From CAWJAP01 sp963834365 (GTDB taxonomy: Bacteria > Acidobacteriota > Vicinamibacteria > Vicinamibacterales > Vicinamibacteraceae), in NCBI GenBank assembly GCA_963834365.1, contig CAWIBS010000030.1:558001-622000 (forward strand): 64,000 nt of DNA, given 5' to 3'. Shown here piece after piece: positions 7,639-16,533 of this stretch. Position 1 is the first letter of the stretch. The number at the start of each line of letters is the position of its first letter. A program made the translations under genes and the position numbers. Below the pieces are notes generated by a model. The model was given only the letters and a program-made list of their open reading frames with translations, searched no databases and was not told where the DNA came from.

Positions 7639-8854
7639 TCAAATGGCTGACGACGTCGGTCCGTCCTTTGGCAGCTGGAGCTTCGGGTCGATCCGCTGCA
7701 GGTCCTTCATCATCTCGTCCCACGTGACCGTGCGCCCGAGATACGCGGCCTTGCGTCCGAGAATCGCGGCCAGGTTGCTCTGCAGGCTGGGCCGAGCGTG
7801 TCGGCCAACGCCTGGCCGCCGGTGACGGCGGCGTGGAAGTCCTGGATGTTGCCCGACGGCGCCGCTCGTGTAGAGCCCTTTCGTGCTGCCGCCGGCCCAC
7901 GGCGCGTCGCCGGTAATCCGGACGTCGCCGTCGTAGGCCGAGTCCACGGTGCCGCTCGCGCCATACACGCGAATCCGCAGGTCGTCGAAGCCCTTGGTGA
8001 ACTGCGCCGAGCTGAAGTCCACGAGGACGCCGTTCGGGATACGCGTACGTGACGACGAAGTGATCCCAGCAGTCGCCGACGTCGACCCGCGCCTTGCGGC
8101 CGCCGGTGCCGTGCGCGCTCAGCGGATGCGCCTGCAGATACCAGTTCGCGACGTCGATCACGTGGATGTTCTGCTCGACGATGATGTCGCCGGAGAGCGC
8201 CTTGTCGAAGACCCAGTTGCGCAGGCGCGCCGTCGCCGTGCCCTCCGGCGCCTGCGGCGTCAGTCGGCCGGCGTGGTAGTAGACGTGGCCGAGCACGGCG
8301 GCCCGATGTCGCCGCGATGCACGCGCGCGGCCGCCTCGCGGAACAGCGGATCGCGGCGCGTCTGGAAGTCCACGAGCACGTGGCGCGCCGGGCCGGCGGC
8401 CTTGACGGCGCGCTCGATTGCCAGGCAGCCGGCCACGTCCACCGCCATCGGCTTGGCGAGGTAGAGGTGCTTGCCGGCCTGCAGCGCCGCAATGGCCTGC
8501 TCGGGGTGGAAGTACGGCGGGCTCTCGACGGCCACGGCATCGAGCTTGCGATCGAGCAGGCGCTTGATAGCCGTCGAGGTCCGGTGAACCGGGCGGCGCG
8601 CGTCCACCGACAGCTCGTCGCCCAGCTTCTGCACGCGATCGGCGAAGTAGTCGTGCAGCGCGACGACCTTCGTGTTCGTGTGCTGCTCGAACAGCCGGCC
8701 GACGAAGCGGCCGCGTCCGCCGCAGCCGATGATGCCGAGCTCGAGACGCGAGTTGGCCTGCGATCCGCGCACGGCTGACGGCGCCACGATCGTCGACGCC
8801 GGCCGTCGTCTTCAGGAACTCGCGCCGCCCCACCGGGCCGTTGGAATGTGCCAC
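7639..8854 (-). pseudogene. Gfo/Idh/MocA oxidoreductase broken by about five indels
   Basis: Read from GTG 8854 (an AGGAGG-like site lies upstream) the product begins VGRREFLKTTAGV, a Tat signal. Other frames then supply LELGIIGCGGRGRFVGRLFEQ (dinucleotide-binding fold), YLAKPMAVDVAG (the usual E/A-K-P motif), GDIIVEQNIHVIDVANWYLQ, GNIQDFHAAVTGG and finally NLAAILGRKAAYLGRTVTWDEMM, ending at 7639. Frame changes fall near 8785, 8305, 8045, 7862 and 7790. All parts of a normal 400-aa enzyme are present in order, so this is either a recently decayed gene or an intact gene with sequence errors. The substrate would be a sugar or related polyol. Confidence 0.75.
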
Positions 8855-8950
8855 CTGCCGCCTCCTCTGTCCGATCGCGATCGGGATGGCGGAAGTATCG
8901 GTCCCCCGCGGCGTCGTGTCGAGTCCTCGACGCGTCCTAGACCGGGAGCT

Positions 8951-9054
8951 CACTCGTGTTGACAACGGGCCCGCCAAGGTGGCGCCGGGCTTCAGCCCGG
9001 CCAACGCGGGCCCGGGCAGGCCTAAAGGCCTGCGCCACACGACCAACACAAGTG
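8951..9054. repeat. Composite palindromic element with terminal inverted repeats
   Basis: About 104 bp bounded by CACTCGTGTTG and its near-complement CAACACAAGTG. Inside are two palindromes, GCCGGGCTTCAGCCCGGC and GGCAGGCCTAAAGGCCTGC-like, separated by CAACGCGGGCCC. The same layout recurs at 58758-58860 and in partial form at 16280-16350 and 34991-35064. Confidence 0.85.
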
Positions 9055-9116
9055 AACTCCGGGCTTAGGGGACCGGGTTGGGGGACGATACCCAGCCTCA
9101 GGAAGGAGCAACCGCC

Positions 9117-10457
9117 ATGCACCGTCGTCTCTTCCTCTCGAGGACCGCGGCGGCCACCGCCGGACTGGCGCTGGCGTATCCGGGGCGCAGCCGTGCGCAG
9201 TCGAGCGCGAACGAAACCGTGAACGTCGCGATCATCGGGCTGCGCGGCGACAACAAGGGCCATCCGACCTGGACCGCCCGCGGACGCGGACAGGATCACT
9301 ACGAGCACCTGTCGGTGATCCCGAACGTCCGCATCTCGCACGTCGTGGACGTGGACGAGCGCCACTTCAAGGACTCGCTGTCCTTCGTCAAGCAGAAGTA
9401 CGGCGGCAGCCCGAAGACCGAGACCGACTTCCGCCGCGTGCTCGACGACCGCGACGTCGATGCGGTGACGATTGCCGCGCCCGATCACTGGCACGCGCTC
9501 ATGACGATCCTCGCCTGCCAGGCGGGCAAGGACGTCTACGTCGAGAAGCCGGTCAGCCACAACATCATCGAGGGCCGGAAGATGATCGAGGCCGCGCGGC
9601 GGCACAACCGCATCGTCGCCGCCGGCACGCAGCGGCGCAGCAGTGTCATGCTCGCCAACACGGCGCAGTTCCTGCGCGAGGGCGGACTCGGCCCGCTCTA
9701 CACCGGCAAGACCGTCGTCTACCGGCCCCGCGATCCGATCGGCGTCGTCGCCGACAGCCCCGTGCCGGCCGGTGTCAACTACGACCTGTGGCTGGGCCCG
9801 GCCCCCGAGCGGCCGTTCAACGAGAACCACTTCCACTATCACTGGCACTGGTTCTGGGAATACGGCACCACGGACCTCGGGAACACCGGCGTCCATTCGC
9901 TCGATGTCGTGCGATGGCTGCTCGGCAAGCAGGAGCATCCGCGGACGGCCCAGTGCATCGGCGGCCTGTACGAGGCGGGCGCGCGCACGGATCAGACGAC
10001 GCCGAACACGCAATACGCCACCTTTCAATATGCGGACGGAACCGAGCTGCACTGCGATCTGCGCAACTGGTTCAGCGGTCCGCCCGAAGCCCAAGGCGTG
10101 TTCATCTCGGGGGCCAAGGGGTGGATGCGCGTCGGCAACGACAAGGCGCAGGTCTACTTCGGACGGAAGAACGAGCCCGGTCCCGTGCTGACGGGCGACG
10201 AGCCGCGCGACGCCGGCCAGCTGCACTTCGAGAACTTCATCGACTGCGTCCGTTCGCGGAAGGCGGCAAACCTGAAGGCGCCGCTCGAGGAAGGCCACTT
10301 CTCGTCGACGCTCTGCCACCTCGGGAACATTGCCTACCGGGTTGGCCGGACCGTGAAGTTCGACGGCGCCACCGAACGCTTCGTCGGCGACGAGGAGGCC
10401 GACAAGCTGCTCGGCCGCACGTACCGCGCCCCCTATCTGCTGCCGGACAAGACGTAA
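9117..10457 (+). CDS. Tat-exported Gfo/Idh/MocA family oxidoreductase
   Basis: A 446-aa protein with a strong AGGAAGGA site before ATG 9117. The signal MHRRLFLSRTAAATAG fits Tat export with cleavage after SRAQ. A Rossmann region (VNVAIIGLRGDN) is followed by PDHWHALMTI and VYVEKPVSHNI, the characteristic E-K-P motif, and a C-terminal domain with DLGNTGVHSLDVVRWLLG. Members oxidise or rearrange sugars using tightly held NAD(P). It faces away from the broken relative at 7639-8854 across a repeat element; the two may once have been a divergent pair of paralogues. The exact substrate cannot be told. Confidence 0.85.
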   Translation: MHRRLFLSRTAAATAGLALAYPGRSRAQSSANETVNVAIIGLRGDNKGHPTWTARGRGQDHYEHLSVIPNVRISHVVDVDERHFKDSLSFVKQKYGGSPKTETDFRRVLDDRDVDAVTIAAPDHWHALMTILACQAGKDVYVEKPVSHNIIEGRKMIEAARRHNRIVAAGTQRRSSVMLANTAQFLREGGLGPLYTGKTVVYRPRDPIGVVADSPVPAGVNYDLWLGPAPERPFNENHFHYHWHWFWEYGTTDLGNTGVHSLDVVRWLLGKQEHPRTAQCIGGLYEAGARTDQTTPNTQYATFQYADGTELHCDLRNWFSGPPEAQGVFISGAKGWMRVGNDKAQVYFGRKNEPGPVLTGDEPRDAGQLHFENFIDCVRSRKAANLKAPLEEGHFSSTLCHLGNIAYRVGRTVKFDGATERFVGDEEADKLLGRTYRAPYLLPDKT

Positions 10458-10465
10458 GTAGACTC

Positions 10466-10574
10466 GCCGGACCTGAAGGTCCGGCCTACCGTCGAGGCGT
10501 CCCGCGGAGGGTACCGTCGAGGGGTCCCGTCGAGGGGTACCTCAAATCCGGTAGGGCGGGGCTTCAGCCCCGCC
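10466..10574. repeat. REP-like palindromes and short direct repeats
   Basis: GCCGGACCTGAAGGTCCGGC (10466-10485) and GGCGGGGCTTCAGCCCCGCC (10555-10574) flank three imperfect copies of CCGTCGAGGGGT. The last palindrome ends three bases before the next start codon, leaving no room for an ordinary ribosome site. Confidence 0.85.
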
Positions 10575-10577
10575 GCC

Positions 10578-11525
10578 ATGACTCGCGTCCTGTGCTTGCT
10601 GGTCGCTGCAATTGGGCTCCTCGAGGGGACCCAGACTGCCGATCGCGCGCGCCTCGCCGACCTCGTGACCTCGCTCACGCGAGAGTCGTCGTGGAAGCTG
10701 GTCGCCGCGGTGCCCCTCGCCTTCACGGCGCACCATCCCCAGGGTCTGGTGAAGATCGGCGAGACGCTGTTCCTGTCGTCGGTCGAGATCACGACGCCGA
10801 CCAGACGGCTGCCGCGTCCTGTTGGCGGGCACGACCGGGACACCGGCGCCGGTGTCGGCCATCTGTTCAAGTTCGATCGTTCGGGCCGCCTGATCGCCGA
10901 TCTCAGGCTGGGGGAAGGCGCGCAGTATCACCCGGGCGGGATCGATTACGACGGGACATACATCTGGGTGCCGGTCGCCGAGTACCGGCCGAACAGCCGG
11001 TCGATCGTCTATCGCGTCGAGCCCGGGACCATGACGGCGACGGAGATGTTCCGCACGGGCGACCACATCGGCGCCGTCGTGCACGACACCGACGAGGGCA
11101 CCCTTCACGGTGTGAGCTGGGGCTCACGCCGCTTCTATCGCTGGAGTCTCGGCGGCGACGGGCGAGTGACCGGCGCCGCGGGGGCGGCGACGCCGCCAGC
11201 CACTCGCAATCCGTCGCACTATGTGGACTACCAGGACTGCAAGTACGTCTCCGGCGGTCTGATGCTGTGCACGGGGATCAGCGAGCTGCAGCGTCCGGCC
11301 GGAGCGGCCGCGTTCCGCCTCGGCGGCCTCGAGCTGGTCGATCTTCGCGACGGCCGTCCGCGCCATCAGGTGCCGCTCCTCCTCTGGACGCCGGGCGGTC
11401 TGCCTCTGACGCGCAACGCCACGTGGTTCGAGCCGACGGCGACCGGCCTGCGCGGCTACTTCGTTCCCGAAGACGACAAGTCAGTCCTCTATATCTATGA
11501 GCACCACCAGGCGGGGTCCGGCTGA
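10578..11525 (+). CDS. Secreted DUF6454-like protein
   Basis: A 315-aa protein with an N-terminal signal (MTRVLCLLVAAIGLLEGTQT). It has FTAHHPQGLVKIGETLFLSS, GAGVGHLFKFDRSG, YHPGGIDYDGTYIWVPVAEY and LHGVSWGSRRFYRW, which I associate with DUF6454; spaced Trp/Tyr-Gly patterns suggest a beta-propeller. No function is known to me. No Shine-Dalgarno is seen because the start directly follows a REP palindrome, and the last residues (AGSG and stop) are encoded by another REP copy beginning at 11515. Either the repeats were inserted at both gene ends or the true start is further in. Confidence 0.6.
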   Translation: MTRVLCLLVAAIGLLEGTQTADRARLADLVTSLTRESSWKLVAAVPLAFTAHHPQGLVKIGETLFLSSVEITTPTRRLPRPVGGHDRDTGAGVGHLFKFDRSGRLIADLRLGEGAQYHPGGIDYDGTYIWVPVAEYRPNSRSIVYRVEPGTMTATEMFRTGDHIGAVVHDTDEGTLHGVSWGSRRFYRWSLGGDGRVTGAAGAATPPATRNPSHYVDYQDCKYVSGGLMLCTGISELQRPAGAAAFRLGGLELVDLRDGRPRHQVPLLLWTPGGLPLTRNATWFEPTATGLRGYFVPEDDKSVLYIYEHHQAGSG

Positions 11526-11538
11526 AGCCGGACACTAC
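11515..11538. repeat. REP-like palindrome
   Basis: Standard copy with core GTCCGGCTGAAGCCGGAC, overlapping the end of the DUF6454-like gene. Confidence 0.85.
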
Positions 11539-11587
11539 GATTGAAGCGCGCGCACGCCGGACTACTGGTACGCCGAACTACAGGTAC

Positions 11588-11611
11588 GTAGTGTCCGGCT
11601 TCAGCCGGACC
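11588..11611. repeat. REP-like palindrome
   Basis: Standard copy with core GTCCGGCTTCAGCCGGAC, opposite in orientation to the copy at 11515-11538, upstream of the methyltransferase operon. Confidence 0.85.
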
Positions 11612-11657
11612 TCGAGCCCCACCGGACCCGAGCCCTGAGCCGCTAGAATCACCTGGC

Positions 11658-12368
11658 GTGGAGATCCCCGGCGACTATCAATACCGTGCGCTCCATCACG
11701 GGCCGCGTCTCCAGCGGTTCTGGCATCGCAACAAGATCGACGTCCTCCGGACGCTCGTCGGCGCCGATCCCCTCGGCGTCGTCGTCGAGGTCGGGTGCGG
11801 CTCGGGCAATCTGCTGCTCGAGAGCGGGCTGCCGGCGCGGACCGTGATCGGCCTCGACGCCAGCCTGTCGGCGTTGCAGTTCTGCGTGTCGAGGCGGAGC
11901 GGCCCGCCGTTCCATTTCGCGCGCGCCACCGGCGAGCGGCTGCCGCTGCGCGACGCCAGCGTCGACCTGGTCATCCTCGTCGAGGTGATCGAGCACCTGC
12001 CCGAGCCGTCACACACGCTCGGGCAGATCGCCCGCGTCCTGCGGCCGGGCGGCCGCCTCGTGTTGACGACGCCCAATTACGACTGGCCGAGCCCGTGGCC
12101 CCTCCTGGAGTGGATCGCCGATCGCAGCGGCCTCGTCGCGCAGATGCGTGACGCGCAGCACGTGACGCGCTTCGGACCCGGGTCGCTGGCGGCGCTCCTC
12201 GAGCGCGAGTCGTTCGAGGTGCTGCGCCTCGGCACGATGTACGGCGGCAGCGCGCTGGCGGCGCTCGCCTCCGATCGCTGGGCGGCAGCGGCCGTTCAGC
12301 GCGAGGTCCGGCGCGGCATCCGCCACGGCGCCCTCGTCTACACGCTCGCCCGGACGCGGCCCGCCTGA
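11658..12368 (+). CDS. Class I SAM-dependent methyltransferase
   Basis: A 236-aa protein from GTG 11658. Motif I is VVEVGCGSGNLLLES, with VIGLDAS as the acidic ribose-binding strand, DLVILVEVIEHLPEP and VLRPGGRLVLTTPN, the standard order of UbiE/Methyltransf_11 enzymes. It overlaps the YfhO gene by one base and begins a three-gene coupled operon with a polyprenyl-type glycosyltransferase. The substrate is therefore likely an envelope lipid or glycan, but this is inference. Confidence 0.85.
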   Translation: MEIPGDYQYRALHHGPRLQRFWHRNKIDVLRTLVGADPLGVVVEVGCGSGNLLLESGLPARTVIGLDASLSALQFCVSRRSGPPFHFARATGERLPLRDASVDLVILVEVIEHLPEPSHTLGQIARVLRPGGRLVLTTPNYDWPSPWPLLEWIADRSGLVAQMRDAQHVTRFGPGSLAALLERESFEVLRLGTMYGGSALAALASDRWAAAAVQREVRRGIRHGALVYTLARTRPA

Positions 12369-15300
12369 TGGTCACCTGGATCGAGCGAACAGGGTTGCCG
12401 CCGATCGCGGCGCTGCGCGGCACGTGGCTGCGCGCGACGGCGTCGCTGTGGCTGGCGGTGGCCGCGGGCCTGCTCTCGCTTCTGGCACTGCTGCCGCTCG
12501 AGACGCAGAGGCTCGATGCCGGCCGGCCGGGCGACGTGCTCTGGTTCGACGGCGTCTCCGACGCGGCGGCACATCGCGGCGCGCGAGGACGCTGGACCAC
12601 CGGTGAGGGCCGCGTCCGCCTGGAGCTGCCGTCACTCGGCGCCCGCGTCCGTCTGCGGCTGGCGACCGTCGATGCGCGCGTGCCCGATCGGCTGCACGTG
12701 CTCCGCGACGGACAGCCCTTCGCGACCCGTGACCTCGGCCTCGACTGGACCGTCGTGGAGCTGGCCCTCGATCCCGCGCCCGGCCAGACGACGACGCTGA
12801 CACTTCGATCCGCGGTCTCGACGTCGGCGGAAGGATCGCCACGCGGGGTGTTCATCGACGCGGTGGAGGTGACGACCGGCGGGTGGCCGCGACGTGCAGG
12901 CGGCACGTGGCTGTGGCTCGGCGTCGTGTTCTTCGCCGTGCTTGCGGCAGCGGCGATCGCACAGCCGGCGTCGCTGGCGCCAGCGACGTCAGTCCCGCCG
13001 GGCCTGCGCTCGCACCTCCAGCAACGGTGGCTCCCGATCGTCACCGGTCTCGCGGCGCTGGCAGCGGCCATTGTCTTTCGCGCCGAGATCCTCGGCCATC
13101 CCGGTTCGACCGTCGCCGTCGCGGTCGCGCTCGCGGCCGGAACGTGGATCTGTCGCGCGTGGCCCGCCGGTTCCGATCGGATCGCACGAGTCGCGCCACT
13201 GCTCTTCGGCGCCGCGTCGTTCCTCCTGGTCGCGGCGCTCTTCGCCGAAGCCTGGACGGATGGGCGCGTGCTGTCGCAGGCCGACATGCTCTACGACCAC
13301 ACGCCCTGGAGCGAGCATCGGCCAGCGGGCTGGCGTCCGCAGCCGCGCGCGCCGTTCGGCGACGTGCCGATGTTCGTCTATCCCTTCCACCTCCTGGCGG
13401 TCGAGCGCTGGCGCGCCGGAGAGATTCCGCTCTGGACGCCCGGCGTTGGATCGGGCGTGCCGGTGCTCGCGAACTACCAGAGCGCGCTGTTCTCCCCCTT
13501 CACCTGGCTGCTGCTGCTGGTTCCGCTGCCGGGCGCGACGGTCGTCCTCGCTTCGTGCCGGCTGCTGGTCGGCGGAATCGGGATGTTCTGCTTCCTGCGG
13601 CGCATCGGCTTGTCCGCCTGGGCCTCGAGCATCGGCGGCCTCGCGTATCTGCTCAGCCCGGTGACGATCGTCTGGCTCGAGCATCCGCTCGGCAACGTGG
13701 CGCCGTGGCTGCCGTGGATCCTGCTCGCGGTCGAGCGCGCCGTCGAGGGCCGCTGGTTCGCGCGCGGCGCACTCGCGCTGATCAGCGGGTTCACCTTTCT
13801 CGGCGGACATCCGCATCTCGCGCTCTATGGCGCGCTGCTGGGCGCCGCCTATGCCTGCGCATCCGCGCTGGGTCGTCCGCGGCCGCTTCCCCGGATGGCC
13901 GGCGCCCTGCTGGCGATCGCCCTCGGCGCCGGTGTGGCGGCCGTCCAGATCCTGCCGTTCCTCGAATACGCGACCCAGAGCCGCACGATCGAGATGCGCA
14001 ACGCCTACGCGTTGAATCCGTTCGTCGCGCCGGTCGAGGTGCTGGCGACGGCGCTGGTGCCGGACTTCTTCGGCCATCCGTCGCACGCCAACTATGCCGG
14101 CCCGCTCAATTATCTCGAGCAGCTCAATTACGCGGGCACGAGCGTGCTCGTGCTGGCTCTTGTCGGCCTCGCGACTGCCGGCCGTTCGTGGCGGCCGTGG
14201 TTCTTCGCCGGCGTGGCACTCGCGTGCTGTCTCGCGATGTACGGGACGCCGCTCGTCCATCACCTGATTTCGGCGGTGCCGCTGCTGCGATCGGCGTCGC
14301 TCGTGCGCCTCGCGTTCGTCGCGGCGGCCGCGACCGCGATCCTGGCGGCGTTCGGTGTCGAGGCTCTCCTCGAGTCCCGCACGGATGTGTGGCGGAGGCA
14401 TGTGACGGTCATTGCCGTTGGGAGCCTGGTGCTCGCGGCCCTGACGCTCGTGGCGCTCCAGCAGGGGCACCGTGCCTTCCTGGCGCGACATGCGCTCGCG
14501 GACTTCGTCACCCATGCGTGCGCCGGAGCGCTGGCCTTCATCGCCGTGACGGCAGGCGTTCTCGTGCTCCGCGTCCGGCGCGGCCTGCTGCGCCGGGTGA
14601 CCGGCTTCGTCCTCGCCCTGGTCGTCATCGTCGAGCTGTTCGGCTTCGCGCGCGGCTTCCATCCGCTGATCGATCCGGCCCAGGTGTTCCCGTCAACCCC
14701 GGAGATCACGCAGATGCAGGCCGACGACGGGATCTACAGGGTCGTTGCGGCGGGAGGCGGGCTGCTGCCGAACACCGCGCTCGCCTACGGGTTGCACGAT
14801 CCGCGGTGGTACGACGGGATCGGCGTGAAGGCCTACGGCGAGCTGCTCGATGCCGCGTTCCACTGGGGCGACTCGTTCCACGCCGCGATCCGATTCGAGT
14901 CGCCGCTCTTCGACCTGCTCAACGTCCGCTACGTGCTCGGTCCGCCCGGACTGGAGCTGCCGGCCGGCCGCTTCACGAAGCTGGCCGGTGAGCGCGCCGT
15001 GCTCTACCGCAACGATCGCGCGCTGCCGCGTGCGTTCCTCGTCGATCGCTATCGTGTCGAGTCGGGCAGCACGGCGCGACGCCTGCTGCGCGACGGCGGC
15101 ATCGACTACATCCGCGAGGTCCTGCTCGAGACGGCGCCTGACGGCGCGAGCCGGCCCGAGGCTGCCGCTTCGGCGATCGCGGTTGGCGCCGCCGTCATCC
15201 GGCGCTACGAGGCCGAGGCCGTCGAGATTCACACCGACGCGCCCGGACGCCGTTTGTTGACGCTCACCGACACATGGTTCCCCGGGTGGGTCGCCCATGT

Positions 15301-15514
15301 GGACGGACACGGGGTCCCCATCCTCCGCGCGAACGTCGCGTTCCGGGCCGTCGCGGTTCCGGCCGGCCGCCACGTCGTCACCTTTCACTATCGGCCACGC
15401 AGCGTGCGTGCCGGGGCATGGGTGTCGGGCGCCTCGCTGGCCGTCATCGCTCTGTTCGGCGCGCTCGGGATTGTCCGCAGGCCCGCACCGGCCGCCGGGG
15501 TGAGGGCGGCGTGA
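12368..15514 (+). CDS. YfhO-family multispanning membrane protein
   Basis: A 1048-aa protein. Residues 1-230 include one helix and a periplasmic beta-rich part. A long run of helices follows (about 230-800) with the YfhO-type text YDHTPWSEHRPAG, VPMFVYPFHLLAVERW and LANYQSALFSPFTWLLLL, then a soluble C-terminal domain ending in WFPGWVAHVDG and a last helix. YfhO proteins are thought to be GT-C-like glycosyltransferases acting on lipid-linked sugars outside the membrane. It overlaps the next gene by 4 bp (GTGA). Together with the polyprenyl-phosphate glycosyltransferase this forms a plausible donor-plus-transfer pair. Confidence 0.85.
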   Translation: MVTWIERTGLPPIAALRGTWLRATASLWLAVAAGLLSLLALLPLETQRLDAGRPGDVLWFDGVSDAAAHRGARGRWTTGEGRVRLELPSLGARVRLRLATVDARVPDRLHVLRDGQPFATRDLGLDWTVVELALDPAPGQTTTLTLRSAVSTSAEGSPRGVFIDAVEVTTGGWPRRAGGTWLWLGVVFFAVLAAAAIAQPASLAPATSVPPGLRSHLQQRWLPIVTGLAALAAAIVFRAEILGHPGSTVAVAVALAAGTWICRAWPAGSDRIARVAPLLFGAASFLLVAALFAEAWTDGRVLSQADMLYDHTPWSEHRPAGWRPQPRAPFGDVPMFVYPFHLLAVERWRAGEIPLWTPGVGSGVPVLANYQSALFSPFTWLLLLVPLPGATVVLASCRLLVGGIGMFCFLRRIGLSAWASSIGGLAYLLSPVTIVWLEHPLGNVAPWLPWILLAVERAVEGRWFARGALALISGFTFLGGHPHLALYGALLGAAYACASALGRPRPLPRMAGALLAIALGAGVAAVQILPFLEYATQSRTIEMRNAYALNPFVAPVEVLATALVPDFFGHPSHANYAGPLNYLEQLNYAGTSVLVLALVGLATAGRSWRPWFFAGVALACCLAMYGTPLVHHLISAVPLLRSASLVRLAFVAAAATAILAAFGVEALLESRTDVWRRHVTVIAVGSLVLAALTLVALQQGHRAFLARHALADFVTHACAGALAFIAVTAGVLVLRVRRGLLRRVTGFVLALVVIVELFGFARGFHPLIDPAQVFPSTPEITQMQADDGIYRVVAAGGGLLPNTALAYGLHDPRWYDGIGVKAYGELLDAAFHWGDSFHAAIRFESPLFDLLNVRYVLGPPGLELPAGRFTKLAGERAVLYRNDRALPRAFLVDRYRVESGSTARRLLRDGGIDYIREVLLETAPDGASRPEAAASAIAVGAAVIRRYEAEAVEIHTDAPGRRLLTLTDTWFPGWVAHVDGHGVPILRANVAFRAVAVPAGRHVVTFHYRPRSVRAGAWVSGASLAVIALFGALGIVRRPAPAAGVRAA

Positions 15515-16266
15515 TCGCCACCGAGGATTCCGCTGCGATCACCACGACCGTCACGCTGGTCGTGCCGTGCTTCGAGGAAGCGCCGATCATCCGCGACACG
15601 CTGGCGGAGCTCGCACGCTGGTTTCCGGCCGCACAGCTGATCGTCGTGGACGATGGGAGCGGCGACGGGACGGCGGCGGTGGCGCAGGCCTTCGCCCGGG
15701 AGCACGATGCGACCGACGTGATCGTGCTGCCGCAGAACCAGGGGAAAGGTCGGGCCGTGGCTGCGGCGTGTGCGGCGGTGAAGGGCGAACGCGTGGTGAT
15801 TGTCGATGCGGATCTCGCCTACGGACAGGATGCGATTCGCCGGGCGGCCGACGCGCTCGATCGGGCCGACATGGCGGCCGGCAACCGCCGGCATGCGGAC
15901 TCCACCTATACGGTCCCCGTCCGGGTGTTCGGCTTCTTGTACCGGCGGCACGTGCTCGGCTGGGTGTTCAACCGGGCGGTCAGGGTCCTCCTCGGGCTGA
16001 CGGTGCGCGATACCCAGTGCGGGCTCAAGAGCTTCCGGGCCGACGCCTTCCGGCGGCTCCTGCCACAGGTGCGGACGTCCCGGTTTGCGTTCGACCTCGA
16101 GGTCTGGCTGCTCGCGCGCGCCCTGCGGTTGCGCGTGGCCGAGATTCCCGTCGACGTGCGCTACGAGACCGGCCGCAGCAGCGTCAGGCTGCTGCGGGAC
16201 GGCCTGCGGATGGCCGCCGACGTCATCGCGCTCACCCTGCGCCGGCTGTCGGGTGCCTACCGTTAG
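15511..16266 (+). CDS. Family 2 glycosyltransferase, dolichyl/polyprenyl-phosphate sugar synthase type
   Basis: A 251-aa protein from GTG 15511, coupled to the YfhO gene by a 4-bp overlap. It shows VTLVVPCFEEAPIIRDTL at the N-terminus, VVDDGSGDGT, a DxD-type VIVDADLAYG and DTQCGLKSFRADAFRRL, close to dolichyl-phosphate beta-glucosyltransferase (ALG5-like) enzymes. There are no C-terminal membrane helices. It probably makes a polyprenyl-phosphate sugar on the cytoplasmic face for use by the YfhO protein. Confidence 0.85.
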   Translation: MIATEDSAAITTTVTLVVPCFEEAPIIRDTLAELARWFPAAQLIVVDDGSGDGTAAVAQAFAREHDATDVIVLPQNQGKGRAVAAACAAVKGERVVIVDADLAYGQDAIRRAADALDRADMAAGNRRHADSTYTVPVRVFGFLYRRHVLGWVFNRAVRVLLGLTVRDTQCGLKSFRADAFRRLLPQVRTSRFAFDLEVWLLARALRLRVAEIPVDVRYETGRSSVRLLRDGLRMAADVIALTLRRLSGAYR

Positions 16267-16279
16267 TTCTCGTGACGAT

Positions 16280-16401
16280 GTGGCGCAGGCCTTCAGGCCT
16301 GCCGGGGCCCGCGTTGGCCGGGCTGAAGCCCGGCGCCACCTTGGCGGGCCGATTCCGGCTTCAGCGGAGGTGTATGAGTAGTGTCCGGCTTCAGCCGGAC
16401 C
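16280..16401. repeat. Partial composite element plus REP-like palindrome
   Basis: 16280-16350 holds the two inner palindromes of the composite element (including GGCCGGGCTGAAGCCCGGC) without its outer ends. 16378-16401 is a standard REP copy. Together they fill most of the gap before leuC. Confidence 0.85.
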
Positions 16402-16533
16402 CGCATCCGCCGGCCGGTCTCGAAAGACTCCTGCCCATTCGAGAAAAGTCCACAGACAGGTTGATAACCGGTCGACAAAAGATTCGTTCGAACCTTCAGT
16501 TCGTGCTAAAGGACCGGGATATCATCAGCGCTG

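Noticed and set aside
12989..14662. 557-codon reverse-strand open frame opposite the YfhO gene
   Set aside because: High GC makes long antisense frames common; the composition is Arg/Glu/Gln-rich with no motif, while the plus strand is a clear membrane protein.
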